Below are positions 11,024-22,573 of a stretch of DNA of 64,000 bases, piece by piece. The position numbers and the translations under genes were made by a program. The stretch comes from Brachionus plicatilis. Lineage: Eukaryota; Rotifera; Eurotatoria; Ploima; Brachionidae. The stretch lies in the NCBI GenBank assembly GCA_010279815.1, contig QEOQ01000141.1, positions 1,606,176 through 1,670,175 on the forward strand. The letters are read 5' to 3'. The stretch's first letter is position 1. Every line of letters begins with the position of its first letter. The notes under the pieces were generated by a model. The model saw only the letters and a program-made list of their open reading frames with translations, was not told the origin of the DNA and ran no database searches.

Positions 11024-12582
11024 ATAATTGTTAACCAATATTTACGCGTTTTTTTTAAACTATTTATTTATTTTTAATTTAATAATTAAAGATTAACTTT
11101 TGAATGATTTTTATCTTTTCAAAATTTATTCCAAAAAACTTCACTAATGTCTCAATATTCTCAAGTTTATTGCACAGCGATTGAAAACTTCATTTGACTC
11201 TATCAAATATTTTCTTCTTTTTTCAGGTATAATTGAACTGGCTTTAATTTAAGAATAACTTGACCAGTGAATAATTAATAAAAGGCTAGTCTTTTATTAT
11301 TTATTTAAAAGAAAGAATTGAAAATATTGCGGAAGTTAAACAAAATAAAAAACTATTAATTTGATGAAATTAATTATAAGCAAATGTCTCTTTGTCTATC
11401 TCAATGTTATCTTCTAAGTCAGAAATGTAATTTTGAATATTTCTCATTGGAAAATTTAAGATAGAACTTTTCATTCTTTCGTTCAATAGAGTAATTTGGA
11501 AAGAGCCAGTATTTTAACAACTTCAAAAAAAAAAAAATCCAGAAAATTACTTCCAAGAAAATTATATATTTTTAAAGTAAAGTAGTTTTAATAAGTAAAA
11601 AAAAAGAGAAAATCTACAGCAAAAATTCTTAATATATTTTATTTTTTTTAAATTTTCCAATATTAATTGATTCAAAGTTTTCAATCTTTTCTTTCATAGA
11701 AAAAAGCTTGCGTGAAAAAAAATTAATTTTTTCAAAGTAATTTTCAATTGACGTTTTATAATAAATAAATTTTTTTATCAGTGATAAAAAAATTTTTTTC
11801 TAAAAGTTTAAAATTAGTTATATGATTGCGACATATTGCAAAATTAAAAGTTGCATCAAGTATCAAGGTCTGCTAAACTCTGCAAATCAGCAGAAAATAG
11901 ATTTCAATATATTCGAGCGTAGTGCATTGTGCAGAGCTTTGAACATCATTAGCAGACTTTGACAGTTGATGCAATTTTGAATGTTGCACTAGATTGCATT
12001 AACGGAACCAATTTTAAACTTTGGGAAAAAAATATTTAGTTTTTATCATTTATTCTGATCCTTTGAACTGATATTAACAAAATTATTTTTTTGAAAAATC
12101 TAATTTTTTTTCAATATAAAAATATCATACTTTTATTTTTTACATTGTATTAACTAACAAATTAAAAAATAATACTTAGGAATACTTTTCTTTAAGATTA
12201 AGATGTTAATAATCTAACTTTATAGAAGAAATATTTTTTTGGAGGCGTTAAGGGGTGCGTGTTGTATTTGCAGGGGTAAAAATTGGATTGAAATGCTGAA
12301 AAAAATTATTTAATGACCAAACTTTCCTTTATTTAAAGAAATGCGGCAGATAATTAAAAAAAAAATTTATTTATATGGGTTGATAATTTTGAAATTCTAA
12401 ACTTGAAATAGGCGGTCGAAAAAGAGAAATTCTTACAGAAGCCCCAATGCTGATGATAATTGAATTTTTTAACTTGTAGTGTACACAAATTAAAGTTTCA
12501 AAAGCTTTAAATTTCTTTGAAAAATTTGATTATTGTTTATTTATTTAGTAAAAATGATCAATTGACAATAATTTTTTATAAA
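11024..12582. other. Intergenic, repeats only
   Basis: No gene seen. An imperfect foldback lies at about 11831-11996, with GTTGCATCAA and GGTCTGCTAA blocks echoed in reverse. Confidence 0.5.
11831..11996. repeat. Imperfect inverted repeat (foldback)
   Basis: GTTGCATCAAGTATCAAGGTCTGCTAA at the left is mirrored at the right by TTAGCAGACTTTGACAGTTGATGCAA, with a TGCAGAG-type inner block. Probably a decayed MITE; no target duplication was identified. Confidence 0.55.
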
Positions 12583-12611
12583 AAATTTTAGGGTCATGTC
12601 CAGAATGTGAT

Positions 12612-13425
12612 CGGACGATTGGTTAATTAAATTGAATGACGAGAAATGTAAGGTTATGCACTGTGGTTCAAATAATCCTCAATTCAATTACACAATAAAC
12701 AACATGCCCTTAATGAAAACAGAAAGCGAACGTGACTTAGGTGTGATTGTTACTAACAATTTAAAATGGTCAAATCAGGTAAATGCCGCGGCTAACAAAG
12801 CAAATTCTGTCTTGGGCTCAATCAAACGTGCAATTAAATTCAAAAGTAAAGAAACGGTAAGTAGGCTATACAAGGCTTATGTGAGACCTCATTTAGAGTA
12901 CGGTGTTCAAGTTTGGAATCCATATCTAAAGAAAGATATAAAAGTGTTGGAGTCAGTCCAAAGAAGAGCGACCAAACTTGTACCAGAATTATGCAAACTA
13001 AGCTATCACGGTAGATTAGTTGGCTTAAACTTGACAACTTTAGAAGTAAGAAGACTTAGAGGAGACTTAATTGAGATGTTCAAGATTGTAAAAGGTCTGG
13101 ATAATATCAATTGGTTCAAGCCCTTGGTCTTCAAAAACAAAGAAAGTGCGCTCAGAACAATCCCAAGACGCCATGACTTCATTTTGGAGAAACAACTGGT
13201 TAAAAATTGTGATCAGAGATATAATTTCTTCAGTAACAGAGTAGTAAACGCTTGGAATTGGTTGGACAAAGACACTTTAAACTCAACTTCTATAGATACT
13301 TTTAAAAACAAAATTGATAAATTTGACTTTAGCAAGCTATTATGATGAGGCTAAAACCTCATTTCATGTGCATAGCACATCATAGCTTTATTTTTATTAT
13401 TATTATTATTAAGTGTTCACTAAAA
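12612..13425 (+). mobile_element. 5'-truncated jockey/CR1-type LINE with (TTA)n tail
   Basis: Starts mid-reverse transcriptase (SDDWLIKLNDEKCKVMHCG) and runs through the C-terminal half: ERDLGVIV, then SRLYKAYVRPHLEYG, then LE-VQRRATKLV, to a stop at 13343-13345. A 3' UTR and a (TTA)n stretch (about 13391-13411) follow, plus about 14 nt. AATGTGAT occurs at 12604-12611 and again at 13426-13433; removing one copy plus the LINE restores a left arm that matches the right arm of the host hAT element. The coding part is intact for 237 residues, but the 5' truncation makes it inert. Confidence 0.88.
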
Positions 13426-13636
13426 AATGTGATCATTTTGATCACCAAAATTTTTTTTTGATCACATAAAAATTTTTTATGACCACATGAAATTTTTTTT
13501 GTTGAAATCATAAATTTTTTTCATTCTAAAAATTACAAAATTTTAAAATTATGTTAATATTGAATGAAATAAAATAAACAAAAAAAATTGCAATTCACCA
13601 TAATAAACTTTAAGTTTTTGAAATATATATTAAGAT

Positions 13637-13833
13637 TTAAAAAACCGTAAAAGAAAAGGCAGTTTTTACAATGAAATTGCTTTGGTCCCAGTAGAATCGT
13701 CCGATGCAGCTAAATTAGCTGCAAAAAAGGCAATAAGCAAACAGTCAAAACCGGTAGAATGTAGCATTTGTGGTGAATTTATGAAAAATGAAAAGGGTGT
13801 TAAATTGTACATGTCAAAAAAACAGAAAGAATA
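13637..13833 (+). pseudogene. Decayed C2H2-type zinc finger frame
   Basis: The reading frame contains VECSICGEFMKNEKGVK followed by positions where the two zinc-binding His would be expected but Tyr and Gln are found. It ends in a stop after about 60 codons and has no clear start. Likely the remnant of a transposon-encoded DNA-binding domain of the surrounding element. Confidence 0.5.
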
Positions 13834-14033
13834 ATTTAGATTTTGTTTTATTTTATTTTGAAAATTGGTAATAAAGTTTAATATATTTTAAAAATTTCCT
13901 GATCACCAAAAAATTTTTCTGATCACCAAAAAAAATTTATTTTTATTTTTTCAAAAATTAGAGGCTTTTTTGATCAGGAAATATGTGATTTGGTGATCAA
14001 AATTATCAAATTCTGGACACGACCCAAATTTTA

Positions 14034-15291
14034 TTAAAAACTAATGAATTATTAAACGAAAGTCCATCTTTTTTGGTGATTGCAAAAATAATTGGTGAAC
14101 TATGACAAAAATTTTTGTGCAAGTCAAAACTTTGACTTAAATTTTGGTGACTTAGACTTAAAATTGTGACTTATAAACAAGTCTGCTTTGTTGCATCTTT
14201 GATACCTAAAATAAAATTTTTATTTTCTTATTTTTAGTAAATCAAATCAATAATCTATTTAAATGTTATTGATTCTTATTTTGTCTTTTTGCGTGAGAAA
14301 AATTATTTTAGGTAAAAAAATTTAGACACTATGTTGCAGTATTCTTTCTATAATTTTTTAATTTAATTAATTTAATTTAATTTAATGAAGAATTTCTGCT
14401 CAATTTTTACTTGAAATTCACAATACCAAGTTACAACAAAAAAAATTAAAAAAAAAAAAAAGCTAATTATTTTTGAAAAAGTTCAAACTGTTAAATTCTG
14501 ATCATTTTATCTTTATGAGATCACAACTTTTTTTCTTAATGAAGTTTCGGAAAATAATTTTTGACCACCCATTAAAACTTAAATACGACATTCTTTCCAA
14601 CATTTTACATCACAAGGTCTTAAAAAAACTTAACAGACTGGAATCGATTTTTGAGTTAAGTGAGAGATATATAAGGGCAGAATTGAGCGATTCTTTTCCA
14701 TTATTTGCCAGCAAGATATATCGACTCCATGTATAAAAACTACCATAAAATTTCTTCTTTCTTTCCTGAACTGTTCAATACTTAAACATATTGAACATGT
14801 CATTACTTTTTCAATTTGTCTGTTTTAACTTTCTTTTTAACTTAAAAGGGTTATTATGTGTAACATGAAAAATTAATTTTTTATAATTTTTAAGTAGATA
14901 TAATGAAAAAAGTAAATTTAAGATAATTAACGTAAATTTTGTTTTTTTTGGTGGTAAATTATATTAAAAAATAAAAGTAATTTCAATTTTATTTAATATG
15001 TATTCTGTTAAATTCTTTGATAAAAATGGGAATGTACAATCCAAAATGCATTAGCAGCACTATATTATATTTTAACTATTTACTTTAATTTTATTTTATT
15101 TTTTCTAGATTTTTTTTTAATTTAAATATTCTTTAGTTCGGCACATATAAACAAATAAATGAAAAGAGAATAAATAGATAAATTAAAATTAGATAATTGA
15201 ATATTACTTTTATATATAATTTTTGCTTAATTTTATTTAAAAAAAATATCGCAATTAATAAAATTAATTTGTAAAAAAATATATAAAAATT
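14034..15291. other. Intergenic, low-complexity
   Basis: Mostly AT-rich filler. The 87-codon frame at 14473-14736 has a C-terminal LSERYI motif that might be a reverse-transcriptase scrap, but nothing firm. AAGTCAAA-type repeats lie at about 14110-14180. Confidence 0.4.
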
Positions 15292-18200
15292 TTAAAAATC
15301 CCTCATCTTTCTAATCGCAGACGCAACTCTTACTGGCTTACTTCCGGTCATCTCATCAAATTCTTCCTCATTAGCTTTCAACAATTCGATTATACTCGTT
15401 AAATTACTATAGTCCTTGAGTCCAACATCATCAAATACGCTGTTTATATATTCTAAATTAGGAGCAAAATTTTTATAATAAAAACCAAATGAACCATCTT
15501 TTCTTACCTATATCAATAATTAACTGTCTTTGTGCATTAGTGCTTACTTTTCCTATTTTCAATATTTCATCACTCAAATTTGCGTAAGTAGCATTGGCTA
15601 TCGAGTCTAGCCAACAAGCCGTGATGTCATCACTCAAATCTTTTTCGTCCAAATAGGGCAATTTTCCCTTCCTGAGAGCAATTAGCAGGTTATTGTTGTC
15701 ATGCATTGTGAATGGCTCGAAGTTTTGCGGCAATGTTAGCAAATACTGGCCTATTTTGGTGATGTAATCCTGCGGTGCCATGGCAAATAATGGTATTGTC
15801 TCTTTGTTTAAAAGGCCACTCTCGCTCGCTTGCCAAATAGAGGACTTGGACAACTTTTTGAGAATTAGTTTAATGGGTGCATAGACTATTTCAAAAGCGA
15901 ATTTGTGCACAATTTCGCTGAGAGAAAAAAGTGGCCTTAGCAAATCTTTCATCATCGAGTAATCATCGCCCGATTCCACAGCTGCAATCAAACCATTTAG
16001 CTTTAGTCTGTCGTTCTCATCCAAAATGTACTCTTTAAAATTTGCCATTGATTGTAAATTTTGATTCAACAAAATAGCCTGCTGGTCAAAGTGGAACTGC
16101 TGTGGTGTCGTGGGCGTAGTTACTGAGCCGTGGCGAGTTTTATGAACAAAATTATTGAGCAAATTTCTGTCAAGACTTTCTTCCAGATCTTCATAGCGAA
16201 CAATCAATTCGCCAATTATTTGAATTATTTTAACAAAGTGACGAAAAGAGTCCCAGTCCTCATCATCTGTTTTGGTCTGTTCTCTCCTGCGTTCTTTCAG
16301 GTTGGTTACAACTCGCTTAAACTCGTCCAAATAGTTTCTTAGAAATACTTTAAACGCATCAATCATCATGTAAAAACAGCAACCATTTGTGAGCTTCAAG
16401 CACCGCTCAATTTCCTTTTCGATTAAGTTGAAAATTTTATTCACTGAGCCACTTAAAAGCTGAACACATTCGATCACATCATAACTATTTAGCTTTATGT
16501 TGGCCTCAAGCTCTTTTTGAAGATTTTTGGTCACAATGCTGGAGTATTGTTTGAACAGTTTCCTATATGGTGAATAGGTTTGCTTGAAAAATTTGAATAG
16601 AAGATCATTTAAAAGAGATTCTTGGAGAAAAAGTAAATTTTTTATTTTTTAAAATGAGAAAAAAATTAAATTACGGGACAATAGGGCCATGTTTTCAGCA
16701 CTTGAGTAAAGTGTTTGCACAAAACGATCGGTTTCTTGTTTGTACTTTTCTAAGTACTCAAGCAAAATGCCATAATCTTTGCATGAATTCAGCATGTTTT
16801 CAAGATGTGTCTGGTAAATTTTGTTAAAGTCTTCGATGGATCTATTTAATGTATTTATAACAATAGAATGGGAATCATTGAAAATTTGTTTGCACCATTG
16901 AACCTTTTTAGAAAAACAACGATTAAATTTTTCTAAAAAATAAAAAATACCAATTAAAAATTAAATTTAAATTAAATCATTAAATTAAAACTATAATTTT
17001 TAGACAAGTAAAACTAAAATTTCTGTGGGGATTAGATCGATGATGATTCTGAAATAGAGATGGAATAGCTTTTTTTTCAACTCAATGTTTATTTTATTTT
17101 AAATCGAACAAAATTTAAAAGTAGCCCAGTTAGGATTTAATTTTTTCGAATAAGCCCATTTTTTCAAATAAATTTTGTCAATAAAATCCGTGTTAATTAA
17201 AAGTATCTTAATAAAGTGCTTTTATTAAAGGTCCAGAATGAGCTAAATTACGTAATTTTACAATATTTTTTAATGAGCTTACGAAATCTTACGTGAATAT
17301 TAGTCGGTAAGGATATATAATTTCACGAAAAATTATGTTAAATGTCGTAAATTTTAGTAAAATCTATCTTAAATCCCTACGACCAATAAAGTGAGGTTTT
17401 TTAAAAAATGAAATGTAAAAATCATTTACATTACATTACATTAACATTAAAATTACAGATAGAAAAAGCTGTAAAAGAAAAATTTTATAAATAAATGTTC
17501 AGAATATTTTAATAAGAAAAATATTTTCTGTTTTTTTTAGGTAATAGATAGCTTGAGTTTACTTAATTTCAGAGTTGTTTAAAAGTCACAAGTCTCAAGT
17601 TAGTATTTACATTTTACATTACATTTATTTACATTACATTACATTTATTTACATTACATTACATTAACATTAAAATGTAATGTAAAATTAATGTCATGCC
17701 TAAGCATCTCAATAGAAAAAAAAGTTTAATTAGTAATAAATATTTATTAATTATAAAAATAAATTTTAGATTTTAAGTCTATTTGAGTAATTTTGAATTT
17801 AACTTTGATTTGTTATATTTTCATTACAAAATTTTACCAAAAATTATGCAATTTTACGTAAAATTAAGCAGAGTTGTTTAAAAGTCCCAAAAACTTGAAC
17901 TTGACTTGAGACTTGTGACTTGTGACTTTTAGACAACTCTGAAATTAAGTAAACTCAAGCTATCTAAAACCTAAATAAAACAAAAAATATTTTAATTATT
18001 ATTAAAATATTCTGAACATTTATTTATAAAATTTTTCTTTTACAGCTTTTTCTATCTGTAATCTTAACTCTTATTTTGACCTAAAAATTTAAACAGTATT
18101 TCTTTTTTCAGTACTTTTCTTTGTGTTATGTGCAAGGAGCTACCATAGGTGACCTCCTAGAAGGCCACCTCCGCAAGCTAGTCTTGCTGTAGCTTATATA

Positions 18201-18646
18201 TATATATTATTATTATCATCATCATTATTCTCTATAAGATTCAAATTTTTAAAATAAAGTGGCGAAATTTTAAATGACTGATTTACCATCCATCCTTTTC
18301 AAAAGCCTAAGGGAAAATGCAACATTTCCTATATAACTTTACTTAATTGTCATTGGTCAGAAATGAATTAATCTCTTTGGGTTATCTTATTCGCGTATAA
18401 TATAAAAAAATAACAAAAATTTTTATTTGAAAAACAAAAATACTGAAGTTAGGATTAATTTTAATTATCAATTATAAAACTAAAAATAGTGTTAATTATA
18501 TTTAAAACATATATATTTTTTATTTATCGGAAACAAATTAACTTAATTGAAACAATTATACTTGAAAATATAATCAAAAAACTATTATTATTATCAGACT
18601 TGGGCAAAAGTCAAAAAAAAAAGTCATTTTAAAGTCTTTCTGTCTG

Positions 18647-18703
<57 letters not shown>

Positions 18704-20827
18704 TATTTCAATGAATGCCTTTGATTTAAATAAAACCAATTTTCAAAGTTAAAAGCTAAATTTTGATCTTCATTTATCTTTTAGCCTATAAATCTTAATT
18801 TTACTTTTTTTAAATATACCAAATATACAATTTGAAAAAAAACGTTATTGATGTCAGATCTCGCTTAAGTAAATCTTAATTAGCTAATTTTTTGTTAAGA
18901 AAAAATTATATTTATTTTTTTAGAATTTTTTAACTTTAAAGAGATCTCAATGAATATTCCACTTGAAAGAAAGCGTCGTCCTGGTCATCCAAAAGCTACA
19001 ACTGACGCTTTAATTCGTCAGCCTAATGAAACTCAAGTCATTAATGACATCGATATTAGCAGTGGTGAAGAGCCTGTCTGAGTCAATAATTAATGAGCAA
19101 CCTGTTACAAGAAAAATACGAGTATAAGAAGAAAGAAACAGTGAGTCGGTAGCAAAAAGAAAACGCGGTAGACCTGCTGGATCAGAAAATAAAAAAAGAT
19201 AATTATTAATTATTTTGTATAAAAATACATTTTTTGTTTTTTTTGTTTTATTTTTGAATCAATTTACACAATTTTGCTCTTTTTTTATTATATTAAATAT
19301 CAATAAATAAAATTATTCCTAACTTCAGTATTTTTGTTTTTTTTATGCATGAAAATAACATAGGTAATAATTATATGCCTATCTTATTTTATATTATTAC
19401 TATTATTTATCTCAGTTGATGCTTTGGAGGCGATGTAAAGTTAGAAAAAATCAAAAATACAAATAAAAAAGTGATTTAATTGTAAACAAATAAAATTTTA
19501 ATGTTTTAAATGTAAATTTCTTTTTTTTTTTTTTAATTTCAAAAAATTAAATTTTTATTGTTATATTGTTAGGCAAAATATTTTTTTAATTAAATGTTGA
19601 AAACAAAGCCTAGAACCATTAAATTAATTAATTAATTAAATAAAAAATAATTTTTCCCTTTACTCCCTTTGATAATAGGGGAGTTGCTCATCTCCTTTTC
19701 AAGAACCTTTTTGAACAACGGCTCCAATCTGGCACAGAAGCTACTAAATCGAGTAGTTAATCATGGGATAATTTTTTTATAAAATTTTTACTAGAATTTT
19801 TCGCAATATTTTCTAATAAAATCTAAACAAAGTCTACTTACTTCATTGTGCCACGTAGTGACCAAATAATCAAGCCAACTTGACAAAAAAATTTTTAAAT
19901 TATCACTTTTTTCAACGAAATCATTTGAATCAAATTCTTCTACATCAAACACAACTTTTGATCCTTTGAACGAATTTCCAATATTTGCTTCCAATTCGGC
20001 TATTTTTGCTGAATTTCGAGCTACTTCGCATTGATAGTAGTATTTTTTCAAATTGTCTAATCGATTTATTTGACTAAATATTTGGACATAATTTTTACTT
20101 AGGGTGATAGACTTGGAATTAAAACAAGAAACTAAATCAGTGCTAATCATAGTCTCGAATCTATTTTTGAAGTCTTCGAGCAAAGTGCATCTATTTGTAA
20201 AGTCCATGCTGTCGTCCTGTAACAACTCCAAACTATTCTGCATTGATTCGATATGATTTGATATTTTCTTAGAATCTTTAGACGCCAATACAGAATCCAA
20301 ATCTGAGGTTAAATTTGACCAATTGTCTGCCTCTTGTAAAGCAATTTGAACATTCAGCAAATTTGTTCGAACAATGTCCAATTCAAGCAACAGCTTCATC
20401 GAATCACTCACAGTATTTTTTTCCACTTTTAGCAAGTCCTCGCGGACACTTTTCATCTGTTCCTTTAGCATAAAAGCTTCTTGTTTCAACACATCTATCT
20501 CACGAAGAACACGAGGAAAATTCTGAATAGTCTGGTGGCTGGTTTCATCAATAGAATTGTTTATTTCCTTTTTGGATTAATTTTTTATTTTACTTGTAGC
20601 CAATTCAAATATTCATACCTGGATTAGGACTTGAAGTTTGGTGACCAAGGTGCCCACGAATTGCTTAGGAAAATAAATTTTAATTTAGCCACCAGATTAA
20701 GACTTGGTAAAACAGAAAGTACCTCTTTACTTTGGTTAGTGTCAACTTGAGATCTCAGGGCATTGTTAATCCAATCTTTTAGATCGAAGTCGTCATCGGA
20801 AAATTTTGAAAAATCCATTGTATCCAA
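15292..20827 (-). CDS. COG7: Conserved oligomeric Golgi complex subunit 7
   Basis: Six exons on the minus strand join in phase: 20723-20827, 20619-20663, 19842-20567, 16675-16903, 15508-16620, 15292-15452. They give 792 residues, against about 770 in vertebrate COG7. The N-terminus MDFSKF-DDFDLKDWIN, the block ETSHQTIQNFPRVL, the segment DVLKQEAFMLKEQM, the middle block VIECVQLLSGSVNK and the late YITKIGQYLLTLPQN-EPF all follow the family in order. COG7 is a lobe-B subunit of the COG tethering complex, which returns glycosylation enzymes to the right Golgi cisternae. Met4 may be the true start, as in vertebrates. The third intron (16904-19841) is 2.9 kb and packed with mobile elements; the others are 55-110 bp. 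Divergent from VKOR. Confidence 0.95.
17228..17380. mobile_element. ACGTAA-type MITE remnant
   Basis: GGTCCAGAATGAGCTAAATTACG at the left and the block TTAGTCGGTAAGGATATATAATTT are shared with 51500-51700. Ends and target duplication are not preserved. Confidence 0.5.
17455..18061. repeat. Large inverted repeat (about 150-bp arms)
   Basis: Left arm 17455-17600 and right arm about 17910-18061 are reverse complements at roughly 90% identity by eye. The shared order is ACAGATAGAAAAAGCTGTAA, TTCAGAATATTTTAATAA, GATAGCTTGAGTTTACTTAA and CAGAGTTGT-TAAAAGTC. The loop holds ATTTACATTACATT tandem units. The right arm contains the small MITE 17869-17941. Confidence 0.8.
17869..17941. mobile_element. 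73-bp hAT-like MITE
   Basis: Inverted ends CAGAGTTGTTTAAAAGTC / GACTTTTAGACAACTCTG. AAATTAAG on both sides (17861-17868 and 17942-17949) is an 8-bp target duplication. The interior is AAGTC/GACTTG repeats. Same family as 52191-52476 and 37599-37711. Confidence 0.75.
18120..18235. repeat. GC-richer segment ending in TTA/TCA microsatellite, SINE- or LINE-tail-like
   Basis: A block of about 70 bp (GAGCTACCATAGGTGACCTC onward) is much richer in G+C than its surroundings and ends in TATATA then (TTA)n(TCA)n, like the 3' tail of a non-LTR element. No coding sequence is attached. Confidence 0.4.
18596..18645. mobile_element. 50-bp MITE of the CAGACTTG family
   Basis: Starts CAGACTTGGGCAAAAGTC and ends AAAGTCTTTCTGTCTG, flanked by ATTATTAT on both sides. 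The apparent target duplication lies in a TTA microsatellite and could be coincidental. A related segment lies at 41545-41603 in the opposite orientation. Confidence 0.5.
18649..18704. repeat. (TTA)n microsatellite
   Basis: About 18 uninterrupted copies of TTA within the COG7 intron. Confidence 0.95.
18950..19202 (+). pseudogene. Decayed AT-hook protein frame inside an inverted-repeat element
   Basis: An ATG frame begins MNIPLERKRRPGHPKAT and stops after 43 residues. A shift to another frame and one more stop lead to KRKRGRPAGSENKKR, a clear AT-hook. Inverted copies of ACAAAAATACTGAAGTTAGG flank it (about 18433-18455 and 19314-19338), so it looks like the coding remnant of a transposon of about 0.9 kb. 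Not part of COG7, whose coding sense is the opposite strand. Confidence 0.55.
19681..19725. repeat. 45-bp repeat, copy 1 (partner at 23331-23375)
   Basis: Aligns without gaps to 23331-23375 with about 35 of 45 identities, ending in CGGCTCC in both. It looked like a COG7 exon on the minus strand, but no splice phase works and COG7 is complete without it. Confidence 0.65.
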
Positions 20828-21108
20828 ATGGAATGTAAAAATTTTAAATGCAAAAGTATATTTTTTAAAAGTTTTTGGATACGTATTTGATTTTCTGAAA
20901 ACAAATTTAACTCAACATTTGCATAGGAAGGTTTTTTAGCAACATCAATCTGTGTTGGGAGACCGGAATTTATTATTAAAATTTGAATTGATTTGCAATA
21001 GGAATCAATATCAGGTCAGAAAAGATAATTGAATAAAATGAGCCTTTAAATTCTAGTATAAAAACCAAGTTATCTTGGTATATTCTTATCATAAGCTTCG
21101 TTCGAAAA
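20828..21108. promoter_or_regulatory. Bidirectional promoter region, COG7 / VKOR
   Basis: Only 281 bp separate the divergent start codons, so the core promoters and 5' UTRs of both genes must share this stretch. No compelling TATA box or other motif stands out. Confidence 0.6.
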
Positions 21109-22573
21109 ATGAGTCTTCTAGAAGATATAAATTTTTATATAAACATATGCAGCGCTTTTGGTTTAGTAATAGCCTTTTATTCATACTATGTAAAAATCAA
21201 GTATTTGAGAGACCCAGGTCAATTTAGGGCTCTATGTGATATCAATGATAAAATGAGTTGTTCTAAAGTAATAACTAGCAGGTAAAATTTCAGCTTTGCT
21301 TATTATATAAATTTATATTATTATAATTTTATTATAGATATGGCTCTGGCTTTGGTATTGTTGGAAAGCTTTTTGGTGAAAATAGTTCTTTGAACGTCTC
21401 AAATAGTCTTCTTGGTGGAGTTTTTTACGCTTTACAAATAATTTTCAGTAATTTTAATGCTATTAAACTGGCTCTTAAAATGATTAAATAAAATAATATT
21501 AAGAAAGCTTAAAATAATTTTTAAAAAAATCAAATTTGGAGAATGAATAATAGTTAAGTATTTTAAAAGAGTTTTTTATCTAAAGAAATTTTGGAAAAAA
21601 AAAATGGGAAAGCTACTAACTAATAAGTTTAATTTAGAAAAAAAATATTCTTTAAGACCAAAAATTAGATTGAGGCATATATATAGAGAAAGTATTCGTT
21701 TTACTTCAAAAATACTGTAAATACTTGAAAAAATATAAGTATTTGAATTATCATTTATTAGAAAAAAGCGTTAGACTCAGATTAATTATTTTTTTCAATT
21801 AAATGTCAAACTCTTTCTTATTTGAATTAAATACTAGTAAATAATAAAAATTGAGTTTAATTAAGTGTATTTGGAAATCGTGATATTATCTTTTTCGACT
21901 GATCTAATCTAGCATTTTAATATTTTTCTTAATGAATAGATTTTATTCTTTCATTTAATTGTTTTATAAAGTAGTTAAATTTATTACCTAGGAAACCTTA
22001 TTTTAAATTTTCATTTTAATACATTTTATCTATTAAATTTTTCTTTTTATATTTAAATATTTTCTGTTTTTTTCAACTTATTGTTCATGTGTTATTTTCA
22101 GCTTTACTTTATTTATAATTATTAATTGTTATTAATAAGTGAGTCTTAGAAAAAATAATTTTTTAGAACAGAATTTTATATTTAATTGCGAATTAGACAA
22201 AAAATTAAATAGTTAGCTATCATTCTCTCTGTCAGTGAAGTTTAAAAAAAAAGAAAACAAATTTAGAATAAAAAAATTCATTTGCATCATTATATAAATC
22301 AAAAATTATTAAATTTTTGTTTCAAGCCTTAACATTTTTTATTTAAATTCAAAATTTCTAAATAATTGTTTTCTAGCTTTTTACAATCAGAGTGATTTGG
22401 TGCAATTTCTGGCATTTTCTTCATCAGCTTTGTCAATTTTTGGGTCATTGTACTTGGCATTCATTTTATACTTTGTACTCAAGGACTTCTGTATTGTATG
22501 CAATCTGTCATATGTGATAAATGGGTTTATATTCTATTTTAATTGGAATATTTTCATGAACAATCTAAATTAA
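21109..22573 (+). CDS. VKORC1-like: Vitamin K epoxide reductase
   Basis: Three exons join in phase: 21109-21281, 21338-21447, 22377-22573, giving 159 residues (human VKORC1 has 163). Loop cysteines Cys43 (ALCD) and Cys51 (SCSK), Ser57, and the redox motif CIVC at 133-136 are all present at almost the vertebrate positions. RYGSGFGIV and SNSLLGGVFYALQ also match. Hydrophobic segments at about 8-28, 78-95, 103-123 and 124-150 fit the four-helix ER membrane fold. The enzyme reduces quinone or vitamin K epoxide using electrons from ER thioredoxin-like partners. The short soluble C-terminus is asparagine-rich rather than the dilysine type seen in vertebrates. The second intron is 929 bp and appears empty. 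Divergent from COG7. Confidence 0.95.

Larger units (their letters stand above)
12591..14025. mobile_element. hAT-like non-autonomous transposon, split by a LINE
   Basis: The left end is GGGTCATGTCCAGAATGTGAT and the right end in reverse complement is GGGTCGTGTCCAGAATTTGAT. AAATTTTA directly outside both ends (12583-12590 and 14026-14033) is an 8-bp target duplication, typical of hAT elements. Without the nested LINE (12612-13425) the element is about 0.6 kb, with many GATCACCAAAA-type sub-terminal repeats and a decayed C2H2-finger frame near its centre (about 13637-13833). Confidence 0.8.
16904..19841. other. Transposon-filled intron of COG7
   Basis: The flanking exons end WHNE and resume VQWCKQIF, an uninterrupted COG7 alignment, so no exon is missing. 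The intron contains an ACGTAA-type remnant (17228-17380), a 0.6 kb foldback (17455-18061), two small hAT MITEs (17869-17941 and 18596-18645), a GC-richer SINE- or LINE-like tail (18120-18235), a (TTA)n array (18649-18704), an AT-hook pseudogene between inverted repeats, and a 45-bp repeat at 19681-19725. Confidence 0.85.

Noticed and set aside
14473..14736. 87-residue plus-strand protein
   Set aside because: Low complexity, with only a weak reverse-transcriptase-like scrap near its end; insufficient for a gene.
19681..19760. Candidate extra COG7 exon on the minus strand
   Set aside because: No acceptor gives the needed phase with the donor at 19841. The flanking exons align continuously to COG7 without it, and a 45-bp copy with an in-frame stop lies at 23331-23375.
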